64,000 nt of DNA from Acinetobacter haemolyticus CIP 64.3 = MTCC 9819 (GCF_000369065.1 NZ_KB849799.1:1-64000); one strand, 5' to 3'; numbered from the stretch's first letter, positions 19,046-28,298 are shown. Notes: generated by a model not told the origin, from the sequence alone. Program-made: numbers and translations.

Positions 19046-20257
19046 TTAAATCCAGGCATGGCGGGCAGGATGGGTACCATTCAGGTAATAGTCACCAATC
19101 GCATGGAATTTCCAACGCACAGGATCGTGTAGGGTATGCACACGGGCATTGCGCCAGTGCTGATCAAGATTATGTTGGCTCAGGCTGGCACGACTTCCAC
19201 CAAGTTCGAGTAATTTTTCTGAGATATGCAGGGCAGCATCATTGGCATAGATCTTTGCTTCTGCTACTAAAATAGAAGCGCGCGCGGCTTGCTCGTCAGA
19301 AATCTCAGCGATTTGATCAAGTTCATCTAGATATTCGGCAGCATCATCCAGCAATAAAATGGCTGCATCGAGCAGGATATTGAGCTTACCAACTTCTTGT
19401 AAGGTGTAATGTTCTTCACTGGCTTTTTCTACACCTGCATCAATAATGGGACGTGCTTTACGAATGCTGGATAAAGTGTCATCAAAAGCTGCTTCGGCGA
19501 TGCCAACATCAATTGCAACCTGTAAAAGTTGTGAATAAGCACCGCGTACATTTGGGGTGTCGGCAATAATGCGTTCATCAAAAAATAGGGCCGGATCAAC
19601 GACAACATTGCGTAGTTTTACTGTTCCACTGGCTGTAGTACGTTGACCAAAGCCATTCCAGTCATTAATCACTTCAACGCCCGAAGCATGTCGATCAACG
19701 ATCGCCAATACGGTATAGTCATCTGGATGTAATGCGCGAATCGCTAACCAATCTGCAAAACTGGTTCCTGTAGAGTAAAATTTTTCCCCGTTTAAAAAGT
19801 ATTGTCCATTTTCCAACGTTAACGTGGTTTGAATGGCTTTGGTATCTTTGGAGTTTTTTTCAGGCCCACCATTGGCAATGCGTTTGCCTGCCAGAATTTC
19901 AGAGTAGATAAACTGCTTTTGAGTCTCTGAACCGGTGATATTTATAAAATTGAGTAGTCCGAATTGGTTTTGTGGAATTTGACCTACATTGGCATCGGCT
20001 TTACTCAAAATACGAAACACATGGGCCAAACTCTTGTTGGAGACAAAAGCACCACCATATTGTTTTGGAATACGAATACCGCCTAAACCCTTTTGACTAA
20101 ACTGATTGATTTGTTCCGTTGGCAAAATACGATTTTGGTCTCGTTTATTTCGTTCTTCTAATGCAAAGTCAGCAACTTGATAGGCAGCATTAATGGTCTG
20201 CTGATCATTTAAAATCAGTTGTACTGGAGTTTGGATCACTGATGGATTACTGGACAT
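19046..20257 (-). CDS. sfnB: SfnB-family sulfur acquisition oxidoreductase (first copy)
   Basis: A flavoprotein of about 403 residues and the first gene of the sulfur operon. The start is ATG 20255-20257 with AGAGGTG upstream; a longer frame to 20308 has no such site. It shares with its downstream neighbour the segments GGIRIPKQYGGAFVS, VGQIPQNQFGLLNFI, NDWNGFGQRTTASGTVKL and QHWRNARVHTLHDPVRWKFHAIGDYYLNG, so the two arose by duplication. They differ enough that the copies are old and may have separate substrates. Expected to act in the cytoplasm with reduced flavin. Confidence 0.85.
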   Translation of the reverse strand: MSSNPSVIQTPVQLILNDQQTINAAYQVADFALEERNKRDQNRILPTEQINQFSQKGLGGIRIPKQYGGAFVSNKSLAHVFRILSKADANVGQIPQNQFGLLNFINITGSETQKQFIYSEILAGKRIANGGPEKNSKDTKAIQTTLTLENGQYFLNGEKFYSTGTSFADWLAIRALHPDDYTVLAIVDRHASGVEVINDWNGFGQRTTASGTVKLRNVVVDPALFFDERIIADTPNVRGAYSQLLQVAIDVGIAEAAFDDTLSSIRKARPIIDAGVEKASEEHYTLQEVGKLNILLDAAILLLDDAAEYLDELDQIAEISDEQAARASILVAEAKIYANDAALHISEKLLELGGSRASLSQHNLDQHWRNARVHTLHDPVRWKFHAIGDYYLNGTHPARHAWI

Positions 20258-20615
20258 GTAAACACCTCTAATAGATAAGAGGGACTTTACATAAAAATTA
20301 CTTTTCAACTAAATTAGAAGTTTTGACTTAGATATCATAATAATTATTAAGCATTTTTTTTGAGAAAAAGCACATAAAAAGTAATATGGAATTTAATGGT
20401 AAAGCAAATATTTAACTCTTTAAGACTTTTTCTTAATTCTTAATGTCTATACTTTTATGAAGTAAATGAATATTTTTACCTTAAAAACATATAAATATTT
20501 TTAGCCAAAATTTAAAAAAGATAGAGCAAAAACGACATTGTAATCATTCACTTTTACTTCTAAAGTATCAAAAAGCTTATGTTTGATCGAATAGAAAAAT
20601 AAATTTGGAGTGTTT
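20258..20615. promoter_or_regulatory. Divergent promoter region, sulfur operon / GST gene
   Basis: A 358-base AT-rich gap between two divergent transcription units, so it must hold both promoters. A TATACT at 20448-20453 could be a -10 element for the GST gene, but its -35 is weak. I looked for a sigma-54 site (TGGCAC-N5-TTGC) of the kind used by Pseudomonas sfn genes and found none on either strand. Confidence 0.4.
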
Positions 20616-21386
20616 ATGCGGGTTTTATACCAATTTCCTTTATCTCATTATTGTGAAAAAGCTCGCTGGTTGCTAGATCATAAAGAATTGGATTATGTGG
20701 CACATAATTTAATTCCGGGTTTTCATCGTGCGTTTACTTATTTGAAGTCTGGGCAAAACTATTTGCCGATGTTGAAGGACGATAAGCAGTGGATTGCAGA
20801 TTCAACGCAAATCGCTCTGTACCTTGACAGTACATATCCTGAGCATGCCTTACTACGGCGTGATGAACAATTACGTGAACAAGCTATTGAAATAGATGCG
20901 CTTGCAAATGAATTGGGTATTCATGTACGTCGATGGTCATTGGCACAAGCACTTTCCACTAGTGACCATCCACTTGAAATTATGATGGGAGAGCAAGGTT
21001 ATTTGCGTCAATTTGAGAAATTTTCAAAGCCAATTCTTAAAAGTTTGGTGGCTTCAAATTATCAATTAAATCCAGAAAAAGTCGCCCATTCCAAAGTACG
21101 TATGACAGAGTTAATTACGGACTTAAATCAGCGTTTGATTGACAATCAAGGGCGTTATCTTGTGGGTGATCGTTTAGGATTGGCAGATATTTCCGTTTGT
21201 TCCATGCTTGCGCCATTGTTGGTGATTAAGGGAACACCTTGGGAGTTGGAAAATGATGGCGTTGATCAATTTAGTGGAGAGTTAAAAGAATATTATGACT
21301 ATTTGTTAGATCTTCCGATTGGACAATATGTACAACGCATTTACTCAACTGAACGTAATGCCCGTGTGGATTGGCGCGGTCTTTAA
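20616..21386 (+). CDS. Glutathione S-transferase family protein
   Basis: A 256-residue protein started at ATG 20616, with GGAG five bases upstream (an in-frame GTG lies at 20610). The N-terminal thioredoxin-like domain begins VLYQFPLSHYCEKARWLLDHK and includes the glutathione-binding cis-Pro region LPML and the DSTQIALYLD segment (about residues 60-75). The C-terminal helical domain has the N-capping motif GDRLGLADISV (about 183-193). It is a cytosolic GST-like protein; substrate unknown. It is divergent from the sulfur operon, but a functional link is not shown. Confidence 0.85.
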   Translation: MRVLYQFPLSHYCEKARWLLDHKELDYVAHNLIPGFHRAFTYLKSGQNYLPMLKDDKQWIADSTQIALYLDSTYPEHALLRRDEQLREQAIEIDALANELGIHVRRWSLAQALSTSDHPLEIMMGEQGYLRQFEKFSKPILKSLVASNYQLNPEKVAHSKVRMTELITDLNQRLIDNQGRYLVGDRLGLADISVCSMLAPLLVIKGTPWELENDGVDQFSGELKEYYDYLLDLPIGQYVQRIYSTERNARVDWRGL

Positions 21387-21621
21387 CTTATTTTACAATT
21401 CAAATCTAATGATTAGGCTGGATATTAAATGTTCGGTTTAATTCATTAGATTAATGATCAGAGGATGTACATATCTAATCAGGTCGAAATTTATCAAATT
21501 AATAAAAGAAGTAAGACAATCGGCTAATCAATAAAACACAATTGTATATATAATAATTCATACCGTACGAGTCGGTTTTAAGCTGTGATCCAGCTAAAAA
21601 CATAAAAATAGAGGGAATACC

Positions 21622-22005
21622 ATGAAAACATTGCAATTTATAGCAGATTGCCCTAAACATGGGTTAATTGATCATCCGCCTAATGAATGCTATATCACGC
21701 AAGAATATGTGGCTGCATTGTTATATAAACAATTAGAACAATACGGTTTTGATGCCCAACATATGCGCCATGAACATGAAAAAATCGAAGTTCGTATCGA
21801 CAATCATCAGCTGCCACTTTCTATTCTGTGTTCGCAACAAGATTCGGAAGGACATATTTTGTGTGAGATCACGGCAAATCCTCAGCAAGAGTTAGCTTGG
21901 TTTGAAAAGATCGAAACACAAAGCATTATCCGTCAATTGGCCCAAGCTGTTGAAAATAGTTTAAAAGCTGAACATAGTTTTTCTAAATTTGTATGGAAAA
22001 GCTAA
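21622..22005 (+). CDS. Conserved hypothetical protein
   Basis: A 127-residue soluble protein with no recognised domain. It is rich in His and Cys near the N-terminus (ADCPKHGLIDHPPNECY), so a metal site is possible, but this is only suggestive. AGAGGGAAT lies just upstream of the ATG, which supports translation. It stands alone between the GST gene and pepD. Confidence 0.6.
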   Translation: MKTLQFIADCPKHGLIDHPPNECYITQEYVAALLYKQLEQYGFDAQHMRHEHEKIEVRIDNHQLPLSILCSQQDSEGHILCEITANPQQELAWFEKIETQSIIRQLAQAVENSLKAEHSFSKFVWKS

Positions 22006-22108
22006 GTTAGTTTTCAACATGCCATCTTAAATGAAGTGATTTAACATCATGACCGTTTCGGTGTATGGTGTATATTTGTTTAAACACTTTATTTGAGAGT
22101 ATAGGTGC

Positions 22109-23569
22109 ATGATACAGGTCGATTTTTCTAAATTATCTCCCCAAATGGTTTGGCGACATTTTGAGACTTTGTGCACGATTCCTCGACCATCAAAACATGA
22201 ACAACAATTACGACAGCATCTCAAAGATTGGGCGGAACAGCGCAACCTAGAAACCTATGTCGATGATATTGGTAATCTGATTATTCGAAAAGCTGCCACA
22301 GCTGGTAAAGAACAAGTTGCAGGTGTGATTTTGCAAGGGCATCTGGATATGGTGACTCAGGCAAATCGTGGTACGCAACATGACTTTTTTAAAGATCCGA
22401 TTCGACCTGTATTAAAAGATGGCTGGTTGATTGCTGAAAATACCACGTTGGGTGCCGATAATGGTATCGGAGTAGCACTTGCACTTGCTGTATTAGAATC
22501 AAATGATATCGCACATGGCCCAATTGAAGTATTACTTACTATTGATGAAGAAGCAGGAATGAGCGGTGCTCGTTTACTTAAGTCGGGTGTTTTAACAGGG
22601 CAATGGTTATTTAATATTGATACCGAAGAATGGGGCGAACTCTATCTTGGTTGTGCTGGGAGTATTGATATTGAAGTACAACAGCCTATCCAATATCAAA
22701 CAGCACCTAGTGATTTAATTTATGTAGATTTGTTGGTGTCAGGCTTAAAAGGCGGTCACTCAGGTGTTGATATTCATCTTGGTCGTGGTAATGCCAACGT
22801 GATTTTAGCCAATTTCCTCAATGAATATTTATCGCAGTCAAATGGCAGACTGGTTGAATTTGTCGGTGGAACAGCGCGCAATGCCATCCCACGTGAAGCG
22901 GTAGCAACCATTGCAATTAAAACAGAGCAATTAACTGAGTTAGAAAATGCCGTTGCAGCTGTACAAAAAGAATGGCAAATAAAATTACAGGGCATTGATG
23001 ATCAGTTACAAATCACCGTACAAGAAAATGTTAATCAGATAAATGAAGTTATTATCTTGCAACAGCAAAAAGCATGGTTACAAGCATTGGCAACGTGTCC
23101 ATACGGCATTTCGCAATGGAGTAGTGCTTTAACTGATGTGGTTGAAACCTCAAATAATATCGGTGTGGTCAAATTGACTAAAGATGAGGCGAAGACTTTA
23201 ATTATGGTTCGTTCTATGGTGAACCAAGAAGCACTAACATTTGCCCAGAATATCCAACAGCACTTTGCCAATTTTGAAATTCAGTCTGAGTTAACGCCGT
23301 TGGTGTCGGGTTGGACACCAAATCCAGATTCAGCTGCATTGAAATGCTTACAACAGGCTTATCAGAGCGCATTTGAAATTGAACCGAACTTAAAAGTGAT
23401 TCATGCGGGCTTAGAGTGCGGCATTATTGCGGAACATTATCCAGATTTGCAGATGGTGTCTTTTGGCCCAGATATTCAAGGGGCACATGCGCCGGGTGAG
23501 CGGGTTAAAGTCGATACTGTAGAGAAATGCTGGAAGTTGTTGGTGACGGCTCTGGAATCTGTAAAATAA
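22109..23569 (+). CDS. pepD: Aminoacyl-histidine dipeptidase (peptidase D)
   Basis: A 486-residue cytosolic metallopeptidase of family M20 that cleaves Xaa-His dipeptides such as carnosine. Metal ligands and catalytic residues are visible: LQGHLDMV (H78, D80), LGADNGIG (D117) and TIDEEAGMSG (E147/E148), with a later GGHSGVDIHLGRGNA dimer-domain motif. AGGTG precedes the ATG. Full family length. A strong hairpin follows the gene. Confidence 0.95.
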   Translation: MIQVDFSKLSPQMVWRHFETLCTIPRPSKHEQQLRQHLKDWAEQRNLETYVDDIGNLIIRKAATAGKEQVAGVILQGHLDMVTQANRGTQHDFFKDPIRPVLKDGWLIAENTTLGADNGIGVALALAVLESNDIAHGPIEVLLTIDEEAGMSGARLLKSGVLTGQWLFNIDTEEWGELYLGCAGSIDIEVQQPIQYQTAPSDLIYVDLLVSGLKGGHSGVDIHLGRGNANVILANFLNEYLSQSNGRLVEFVGGTARNAIPREAVATIAIKTEQLTELENAVAAVQKEWQIKLQGIDDQLQITVQENVNQINEVIILQQQKAWLQALATCPYGISQWSSALTDVVETSNNIGVVKLTKDEAKTLIMVRSMVNQEALTFAQNIQQHFANFEIQSELTPLVSGWTPNPDSAALKCLQQAYQSAFEIEPNLKVIHAGLECGIIAEHYPDLQMVSFGPDIQGAHAPGERVKVDTVEKCWKLLVTALESVK

Positions 23570-23580
23570 ATTTTCATAGT

Positions 23581-23606
23581 AAAGAAGCTCATGATTGAGC
23601 TTCTTT
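23581..23606 (+). terminator. Hairpin after pepD
   Basis: A perfect 11-bp stem, AAAGAAGCTCA (23581-23591) and TGAGCTTCTTT (23596-23606), with a TGAT loop, 12 bases after the pepD stop. The T-run after the stem is short, so it is a probable rather than certain terminator. Confidence 0.65.
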
Positions 23607-23840
23607 CATCTGCTCGGCATTTATCATTTAATTTATAGGTGTTGTGATGATTCCGTAAGCATTGAAAATATCACGCCCTCCTTTGTTAGTTCTATACTAT
23701 TTATTTCGAAGTTACCTATTTTGTATACTTCCAAAGTTTTGTTGAAAAGAAAATCTAACTTTTGAAAACTAGTTGAAGTAATAGAATTGCACGGTAATCC
23801 CCCTAAAAATAAAAACCTATTCTAGTGTAAGATAAATTGA

Positions 23841-23948
23841 ATGCGAAAGGCTTTTGCTGCTTCACGCCAGCAACGAAATACCACCAATGACAGCGACCGG
23901 GTCAAAAAGTATTTGGCCCGGTTTGGCTTGAGTTGGGGTGATTTTTAA
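23841..23948 (+). CDS. Possible 35-residue small protein or gene remnant
   Basis: ATG to TAA with 35 codons, reading MRKAFAASRQQRNTTNDSDR followed by VKKYLARFGLSWGDF. The composition is protein-like: a basic N-terminal half, then an amphipathic stretch. It is more GC-rich than the flanks. The ribosome binding site is poor. It could be a real small gene, or the leftover N-terminus of a longer gene. No family recognised. Confidence 0.3.
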   Translation: MRKAFAASRQQRNTTNDSDRVKKYLARFGLSWGDF

Positions 23949-23977
23949 TAATCATTCTGCGGAATTTAAATATTTTG

Positions 23978-24005
23978 TGCTATATTTAAGTTCATATATG
24001 AACTT
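23978..24005 (+). promoter_or_regulatory. hipBA promoter and palindromic operator
   Basis: An extended -10 element, TGC followed by TATATT (23978-23986), is followed at once by a perfect 18-bp palindrome, AAGTTCATATATGAACTT (23988-24005). The palindrome covers the expected transcription start, so a dimeric HTH protein bound there would block RNA polymerase. The adjacent HipB-like gene is the obvious candidate, in line with the autoregulation known for hipBA operons. The -35 region is weak. Confidence 0.7.
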
Positions 24006-24019
24006 TTAAGCTACGTAAA

Positions 24020-24340
24020 GTGTCAGAAATAAACCATAAAAATAAGTTTTATCCACTTGATGGGCAATTATTTACCCAGCAGTTGGCTACATTGATCAAG
24101 CAAAAAAGACTTGAGAAACGGCTACGTCAAAGTGATTTAGCTAAAGCAATTTCTACTTCACTATCAACAGTTAAGCGTATTGAAAAAGGCGACCTTTCAG
24201 TCGAATTTGGTGTAGTTGTAAAAGCACTATGGTATTTGAATATTTTAACTGATTTACAAAAAAATCTTCCAGCAATACAAAATAAAGAAAGCCAAAAAAG
24301 CCGAGTTCGTTTGGAACGAATAGATGAGGATGATTTTTAA
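24020..24340 (+). CDS. hipB: HipB-like antitoxin, XRE-family HTH
   Basis: A 106-residue DNA-binding protein, GTG start. Residues 20-75 form an XRE/Cro helix-turn-helix (RQSDLAKAISTSLSTVKRIEKGD). In HipBA systems, the antitoxin binds the kinase toxin and represses the operon. The gene overlaps the toxin gene by one base (TAATG), and a perfect palindrome lies 15 bases upstream of the start. The basic and acidic C-terminal tail is probably flexible. The ribosome binding site is weak. Confidence 0.85.
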   Translation: MSEINHKNKFYPLDGQLFTQQLATLIKQKRLEKRLRQSDLAKAISTSLSTVKRIEKGDLSVEFGVVVKALWYLNILTDLQKNLPAIQNKESQKSRVRLERIDEDDF

Positions 24341-25569
24341 TGAAACAAACGATCTATTTATATATTCAGCTTCCTGATCAAACTGACTTTGTGACCCTTG
24401 GGCGTTTAACCGTTGAAAATGGTGTTGGGCAATTTGTTTATGCGCCGAGTTATCCGACAACTTGGGTGCTAGATGAGGTTCATTATCCTTGGCGAAAAGA
24501 ACCTTATACGATCACTACCAATAATGGTATCCCAAATTTTGTCATGGATATTATGCCTGATGCGTGGGGGAAAGTAATTCTCAAACGAATTTATGCAAGA
24601 GAAAAAGATACACCTTGGTCGGACTTAGATTTTTTGATCAAAGCAAAAAATGCAGACCGTTTTGGGAATTTGTGTGTGGGTGAGATTAAAACAGTCACTC
24701 AAAAAGCAACTTTAGAAAATTTCCAGCACTTAGTTAAATTATCAGATTTTCTTGATTTTAGTGTTGCCATGCGAAAAGGCGAGGCGATTACACGAATCCA
24801 GTTGGCCATGGCGCAAACGACTTCATTAGGAGGGGCTAGACCTAAAATTACTTTGGTTGATCAAGATAAGTTGTATCTCGCTAAACCAAAAGATCGGGAT
24901 GATTTGATTAATGTGCCGCAAGTTGAATTTGCCTGTTTAAGCTTTGCTGAAAAAAAGGGATTGGTTGTTGCTAAACATCAACTTATTCAAGTTTCTCAAC
25001 AGAGTGAACAGAAAGATGTATTACTGTTAGAACGTTTTGACCGTATTTATGATTTACAAAGTCAAAAATTTAAACGCTTACCGATGTTAAGTGGTTTAAC
25101 GTTACTGGATGCAGAATGGAATAGCACTAATCATCAACGCTGGTCATATCCACTTATGGCAAATGAAATGTATCGAAAAGGGATGTCACAACAGGATATA
25201 CATGAATTATTTCGGCGGATGATTTTTAATATTTTGATTGGAAACGATGATGATCATCCTAAGAACCATGCTTTTATGTATCTAAATGGTCGTTGGCGAA
25301 TTGCTCCATTGTTCGATATTGTGCCAAATCAGGAATATAAACCCCAAGGATTGAGTATGCAGATCGGTATTTATGGTACTCAAATGGGGCGAGAAAATGT
25401 ATTAAGTATGGCAAATCAGTTCTTATTGAGTCCCGATCAAGCACAAATGATTTTAGATGAGATGATTGGGTGGGAAGCTGAGTTGATTCAGTATTATCGC
25501 GCTCAACTCGCACCCCATGATGCAGAAATTGTCATTTCTGCTATGGGCGTGAGTTATTTAAAAACTTAG
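24340..25569 (+). CDS. hipA: HipA-family serine/threonine kinase toxin
   Basis: A 409-residue kinase of the HipA family. E. coli HipA phosphorylates glutamyl-tRNA synthetase, halting translation and promoting persistence; targets of other members differ. The N-terminal subdomain covers about residues 1-110. The regulatory loop with a phosphorylatable Ser is TSLGGARPKITL (S162), the catalytic loop GNDDDHPKNHAF (301-312), and the metal-binding motif LFDIVPN (324-330). All key residues are present, so the enzyme looks active. Its stop is 3 bases from the stop of the convergent DUF2157 gene. Confidence 0.9.
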   Translation: MKQTIYLYIQLPDQTDFVTLGRLTVENGVGQFVYAPSYPTTWVLDEVHYPWRKEPYTITTNNGIPNFVMDIMPDAWGKVILKRIYAREKDTPWSDLDFLIKAKNADRFGNLCVGEIKTVTQKATLENFQHLVKLSDFLDFSVAMRKGEAITRIQLAMAQTTSLGGARPKITLVDQDKLYLAKPKDRDDLINVPQVEFACLSFAEKKGLVVAKHQLIQVSQQSEQKDVLLLERFDRIYDLQSQKFKRLPMLSGLTLLDAEWNSTNHQRWSYPLMANEMYRKGMSQQDIHELFRRMIFNILIGNDDDHPKNHAFMYLNGRWRIAPLFDIVPNQEYKPQGLSMQIGIYGTQMGRENVLSMANQFLLSPDQAQMILDEMIGWEAELIQYYRAQLAPHDAEIVISAMGVSYLKT

Positions 25570-25572
25570 ATG

Positions 25573-26646
25573 TTATTTCGATTGTGGATCATCTTTTTTA
25601 CGCTGCGATTGGCTAGATAAAAACTCCAAGTTCCAAAGTTTTTCAGCATGTCGACCAATCCACCAAAATGAAGCCGCCAATATGATAAAGAAGATTGCTT
25701 TATGCATACCAACCCAAAAGAACTCAAAATACTTGGTGTAGAGGTTAATAAATAAGAAGGTGATACCAAAACCACGTGAGGTGGCATCATCATGTTTTAA
25801 GCCATAGACAATTGCTATGATGGCAATAAATGCGAAGAGAATACCCCAATGCAACAGCTCATATTGTTTAACGTTATACCAGCTACCCAAGTCACCATAA
25901 TTGCCAAAGATCGAGAGAATCCATAAAGCAATAAACAGATAAAGTAGTCCCATGACATAAGTTGAATGGGCGAAATCTCTAAAATGCGCATAACGTTTAA
26001 ATATCAGGCTTAAGCCAATCAAGGCACCGCCAAAAAAGACAAAGCGTAAAGGAAAGTTCATGCCTAGGTAATAGGCACCCCAACCCGACATATAGCCTGT
26101 TTCTGTCCCAAACCATGAGCCGAGTGAAAGTAGAGAGAACACCCAGATCAGTTTAGAAGGAAACCAGAAGGCAAGTGCGGCATAAATAATGGTAGAGAGT
26201 AGGAATAACAAAGAGAAATGCCCACTACCAGTATCAATCGCTTGACCGAAATAGGCGACAGACGCTGCGGTAGAAAGCACGCCTGCGAAAATAATCGCTT
26301 CATTGCTAAATTGATGTAAGGGTTTGGTTTTACGTCGAAGATAGGCAAAGCTATAAAAGGCCGCCGCAACTGTAGCAAAAATCAGACAAGGAATGATTTT
26401 GGAATCGATAAAGATTTTTTCAATTAACTTCATTAAGTAATCATCAAGTGTGATGGCAGCTATTGCAATCACTGTGCAAATCATTGAAATCCAGAACGAA
26501 TATTTTGCGAGTCGTTCCCAGTCAAAAGACCGAATCGAAAAACTCTGATTTAATTTATTGGCCACATCAGGCGTAATCGTGCCTTGTTGTTGCCAGTGCT
26601 CAATAGTTTGCTTTAAAAAAAGTCCCTGTTTTTTATTTAATTTCAT
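25573..26646 (-). CDS. DUF2157 polytopic membrane protein
   Basis: A 357-residue protein started at ATG 26644-26646 (MKLNKKQG); nine further upstream residues are possible. The N-terminal soluble segment (FLKQTIEHWQQQGTITPDVANKLNQ) is the hallmark of DUF2157. It is followed by about ten hydrophobic helices. Function unknown; a transport or sensing role in the inner membrane is conceivable. It is convergent with hipA with almost no gap and no terminator between them. Confidence 0.75.
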   Translation of the reverse strand: MKLNKKQGLFLKQTIEHWQQQGTITPDVANKLNQSFSIRSFDWERLAKYSFWISMICTVIAIAAITLDDYLMKLIEKIFIDSKIIPCLIFATVAAAFYSFAYLRRKTKPLHQFSNEAIIFAGVLSTAASVAYFGQAIDTGSGHFSLLFLLSTIIYAALAFWFPSKLIWVFSLLSLGSWFGTETGYMSGWGAYYLGMNFPLRFVFFGGALIGLSLIFKRYAHFRDFAHSTYVMGLLYLFIALWILSIFGNYGDLGSWYNVKQYELLHWGILFAFIAIIAIVYGLKHDDATSRGFGITFLFINLYTKYFEFFWVGMHKAIFFIILAASFWWIGRHAEKLWNLEFLSSQSQRKKDDPQSK

Positions 26647-26739
26647 TATTAAAGAACCTAAATGCCTGTACATCTATACTGATATAACAGACATTGGGTT
26701 CAAAACACGTATATTTTTCTTAGTAATTTGTTGTTAAGT

Positions 26740-27369
26740 CTACAGTTTTAAAAAACGACTAATGACTTGACGCAACTGTTTTAGATAACCTGTAAAGAAA
26801 TGATTGGCACCCGGCAGAATCGTGATGGGATGTTTTTGCGGTTTTGCCCAAGCGATCATGTCTGAAAGGAGGGTAATATCATCTTGCTCGCCGTGAACAA
26901 ATAAAATATCACCATCAATTGCAGGGGTTTGGTAATGACGTAAACCCACCACAGAACCTGTTGGTAAGCCGCAGAGCACTAATTGTTTTGGACGTAAGTC
27001 TTCACTGAGTTGTGCTTGGCATTTGGCCAATACATGAGAACCGAAACTAAAGCCACCGGCATAAAAAGTTAAACCAGCATGTTTTGCACGGGCATATTCA
27101 ATCACAGCCATAATATCATCAGTTTCGCCGTGACCTTGATCATGTGTACCTTCGCTACCCTGTAAACCACGGAAGCTAGGACGATAAACCACACATCCCA
27201 TTTCATTAAAAATCTGAGCCAATAGGACAGGGACTTTATGATGAGGTGTTCCACCTTGTAAAGGATGTGGGTGGCAAACAACAGCAAAACCTGTGATTTC
27301 ACCTTGGGGTTGATCTACAAACATTTCAATTTGACCAACAGGACCTTGGATGAATACTTGCTCAGACAT
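26740..27369 (-). CDS. Alpha/beta hydrolase
   Basis: A 209-residue serine hydrolase. The nucleophile elbow is GGFSFGS (serine near residue 112), preceded by HPHPLQGGTPHHKVP, which carries the oxyanion region. The catalytic acid is likely in VHGEQDD, and the histidine in LPGANHFFTGYL near the C-terminus. Relatives are small cytosolic esterases or hydrolases of the YcjY/CC_3441 kind. Substrate unknown. The start context lacks a clear Shine-Dalgarno site. Confidence 0.85.
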   Translation of the reverse strand: MSEQVFIQGPVGQIEMFVDQPQGEITGFAVVCHPHPLQGGTPHHKVPVLLAQIFNEMGCVVYRPSFRGLQGSEGTHDQGHGETDDIMAVIEYARAKHAGLTFYAGGFSFGSHVLAKCQAQLSEDLRPKQLVLCGLPTGSVVGLRHYQTPAIDGDILFVHGEQDDITLLSDMIAWAKPQKHPITILPGANHFFTGYLKQLRQVISRFLKL

Positions 27370-27494
27370 AAGATACGCAATGGATAATGGAAGAATCCGC
27401 TATTTTACCGATAATGAAGAATGAAAACACGAATTGGCATTAAAAATTATCAACTGTTATAGTTTCACCAAGTTAAATTTATTTTTGATTGATT

Positions 27495-28277
27495 ATGCTT
27501 GCTTTAATTTCTCCAGCGAAAACACTTGATTACACAACAGCTCTGCCTACAGATACATATACACAGCCACGTTTATTAGAACAATCACAGCAACTGATTG
27601 ATGTATGTCGCAAGCTTTCTGCAAGTGAAATCGCATCTTTGATGACGGTTAGTGAGAAAATTGCCAATTTAAATGTAGAGCGTTTTCGCGACTGGAATGC
27701 AGATTTTGATTTTTCCAATGCGCGTCAAGCCTTGTTTGCATTTAAAGGTGATGTGTACACCGGTTTAGATGCTTATCACCTAAAAGACCAAGATATCAAC
27801 TTCGCCCAACAGCATTTGCGTATGTTGTCTGGTCTTTATGGTTTATTACGTCCATTGGATTTGATGATGCCGTACCGTTTGGAAATGGGCACTAAATTAA
27901 AGAATAGCCGTGGTCATAATCTATATGAATTCTGGGGCAATATTATCACCGATCAAATTAACCAAGATTTAGCTGAAATTGATGCAAAAGTATTGGTAAA
28001 TTTAGCTTCTGACGAATATTATAAATCTGTGAATGAAAAGAAAATTAAGGCAGAAATTGTTAAGCCTGTATTCTTGGATCAGAAGAATGGGAAATATAAA
28101 GTCATTAGTTTCTATGCGAAAAAAGCGCGTGGTCTAATGGCAAGGTACTTGATTGAAAATAAATTAAACCAAGTAGGACAATTAAAAGCATTTGATAGTG
28201 AAGGGTATTACTTTGATGCTGAAAGTTCATCGAATAAAGAGTTGGTCTTTAAGCGAGATGAACAGCACGCAGCTTAG
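27495..28277 (+). CDS. yaaA: Peroxide stress protein YaaA
   Basis: A 260-residue member of the YaaA/DUF328 family, started at ATG 27495 ([15 protein letters not shown]); the TTG two codons upstream is less likely. E. coli YaaA is induced by OxyR and lowers free iron and DNA damage during peroxide stress, and the fold binds DNA. Signature segments [35 protein letters not shown] and [13 protein letters not shown] are all present. It heads a group of four plus-strand genes with small gaps. Confidence 0.93.
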   Translation: MLALISPAKTLDYTTALPTDTYTQPRLLEQSQQLIDVCRKLSASEIASLMTVSEKIANLNVERFRDWNADFDFSNARQALFAFKGDVYTGLDAYHLKDQDINFAQQHLRMLSGLYGLLRPLDLMMPYRLEMGTKLKNSRGHNLYEFWGNIITDQINQDLAEIDAKVLVNLASDEYYKSVNEKKIKAEIVKPVFLDQKNGKYKVISFYAKKARGLMARYLIENKLNQVGQLKAFDSEGYYFDAESSSNKELVFKRDEQHAA

Positions 28278-28298
28278 TTTTGCCTTGGGCAGGGTGGG

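Larger units (their letters stand above)
23607..24019. other. Intergenic region upstream of hipBA
   Basis: Holds a possible 35-codon reading frame (23841-23948), within it an imperfect 11-bp inverted repeat (23896-23906 with 23912-23922), and at the right end the hipBA promoter and operator. The stretch at 23840-23940 is richer in G and C than its surroundings. This may mark a remnant of transferred DNA. Confidence 0.5.

Noticed and set aside
20258..20615. A sigma-54 promoter for the sulfur operon, as in Pseudomonas sfn genes
   Set aside because: No GG-N10-GC element with a TGGCAC/TTGCA context was found on the minus strand in this gap.
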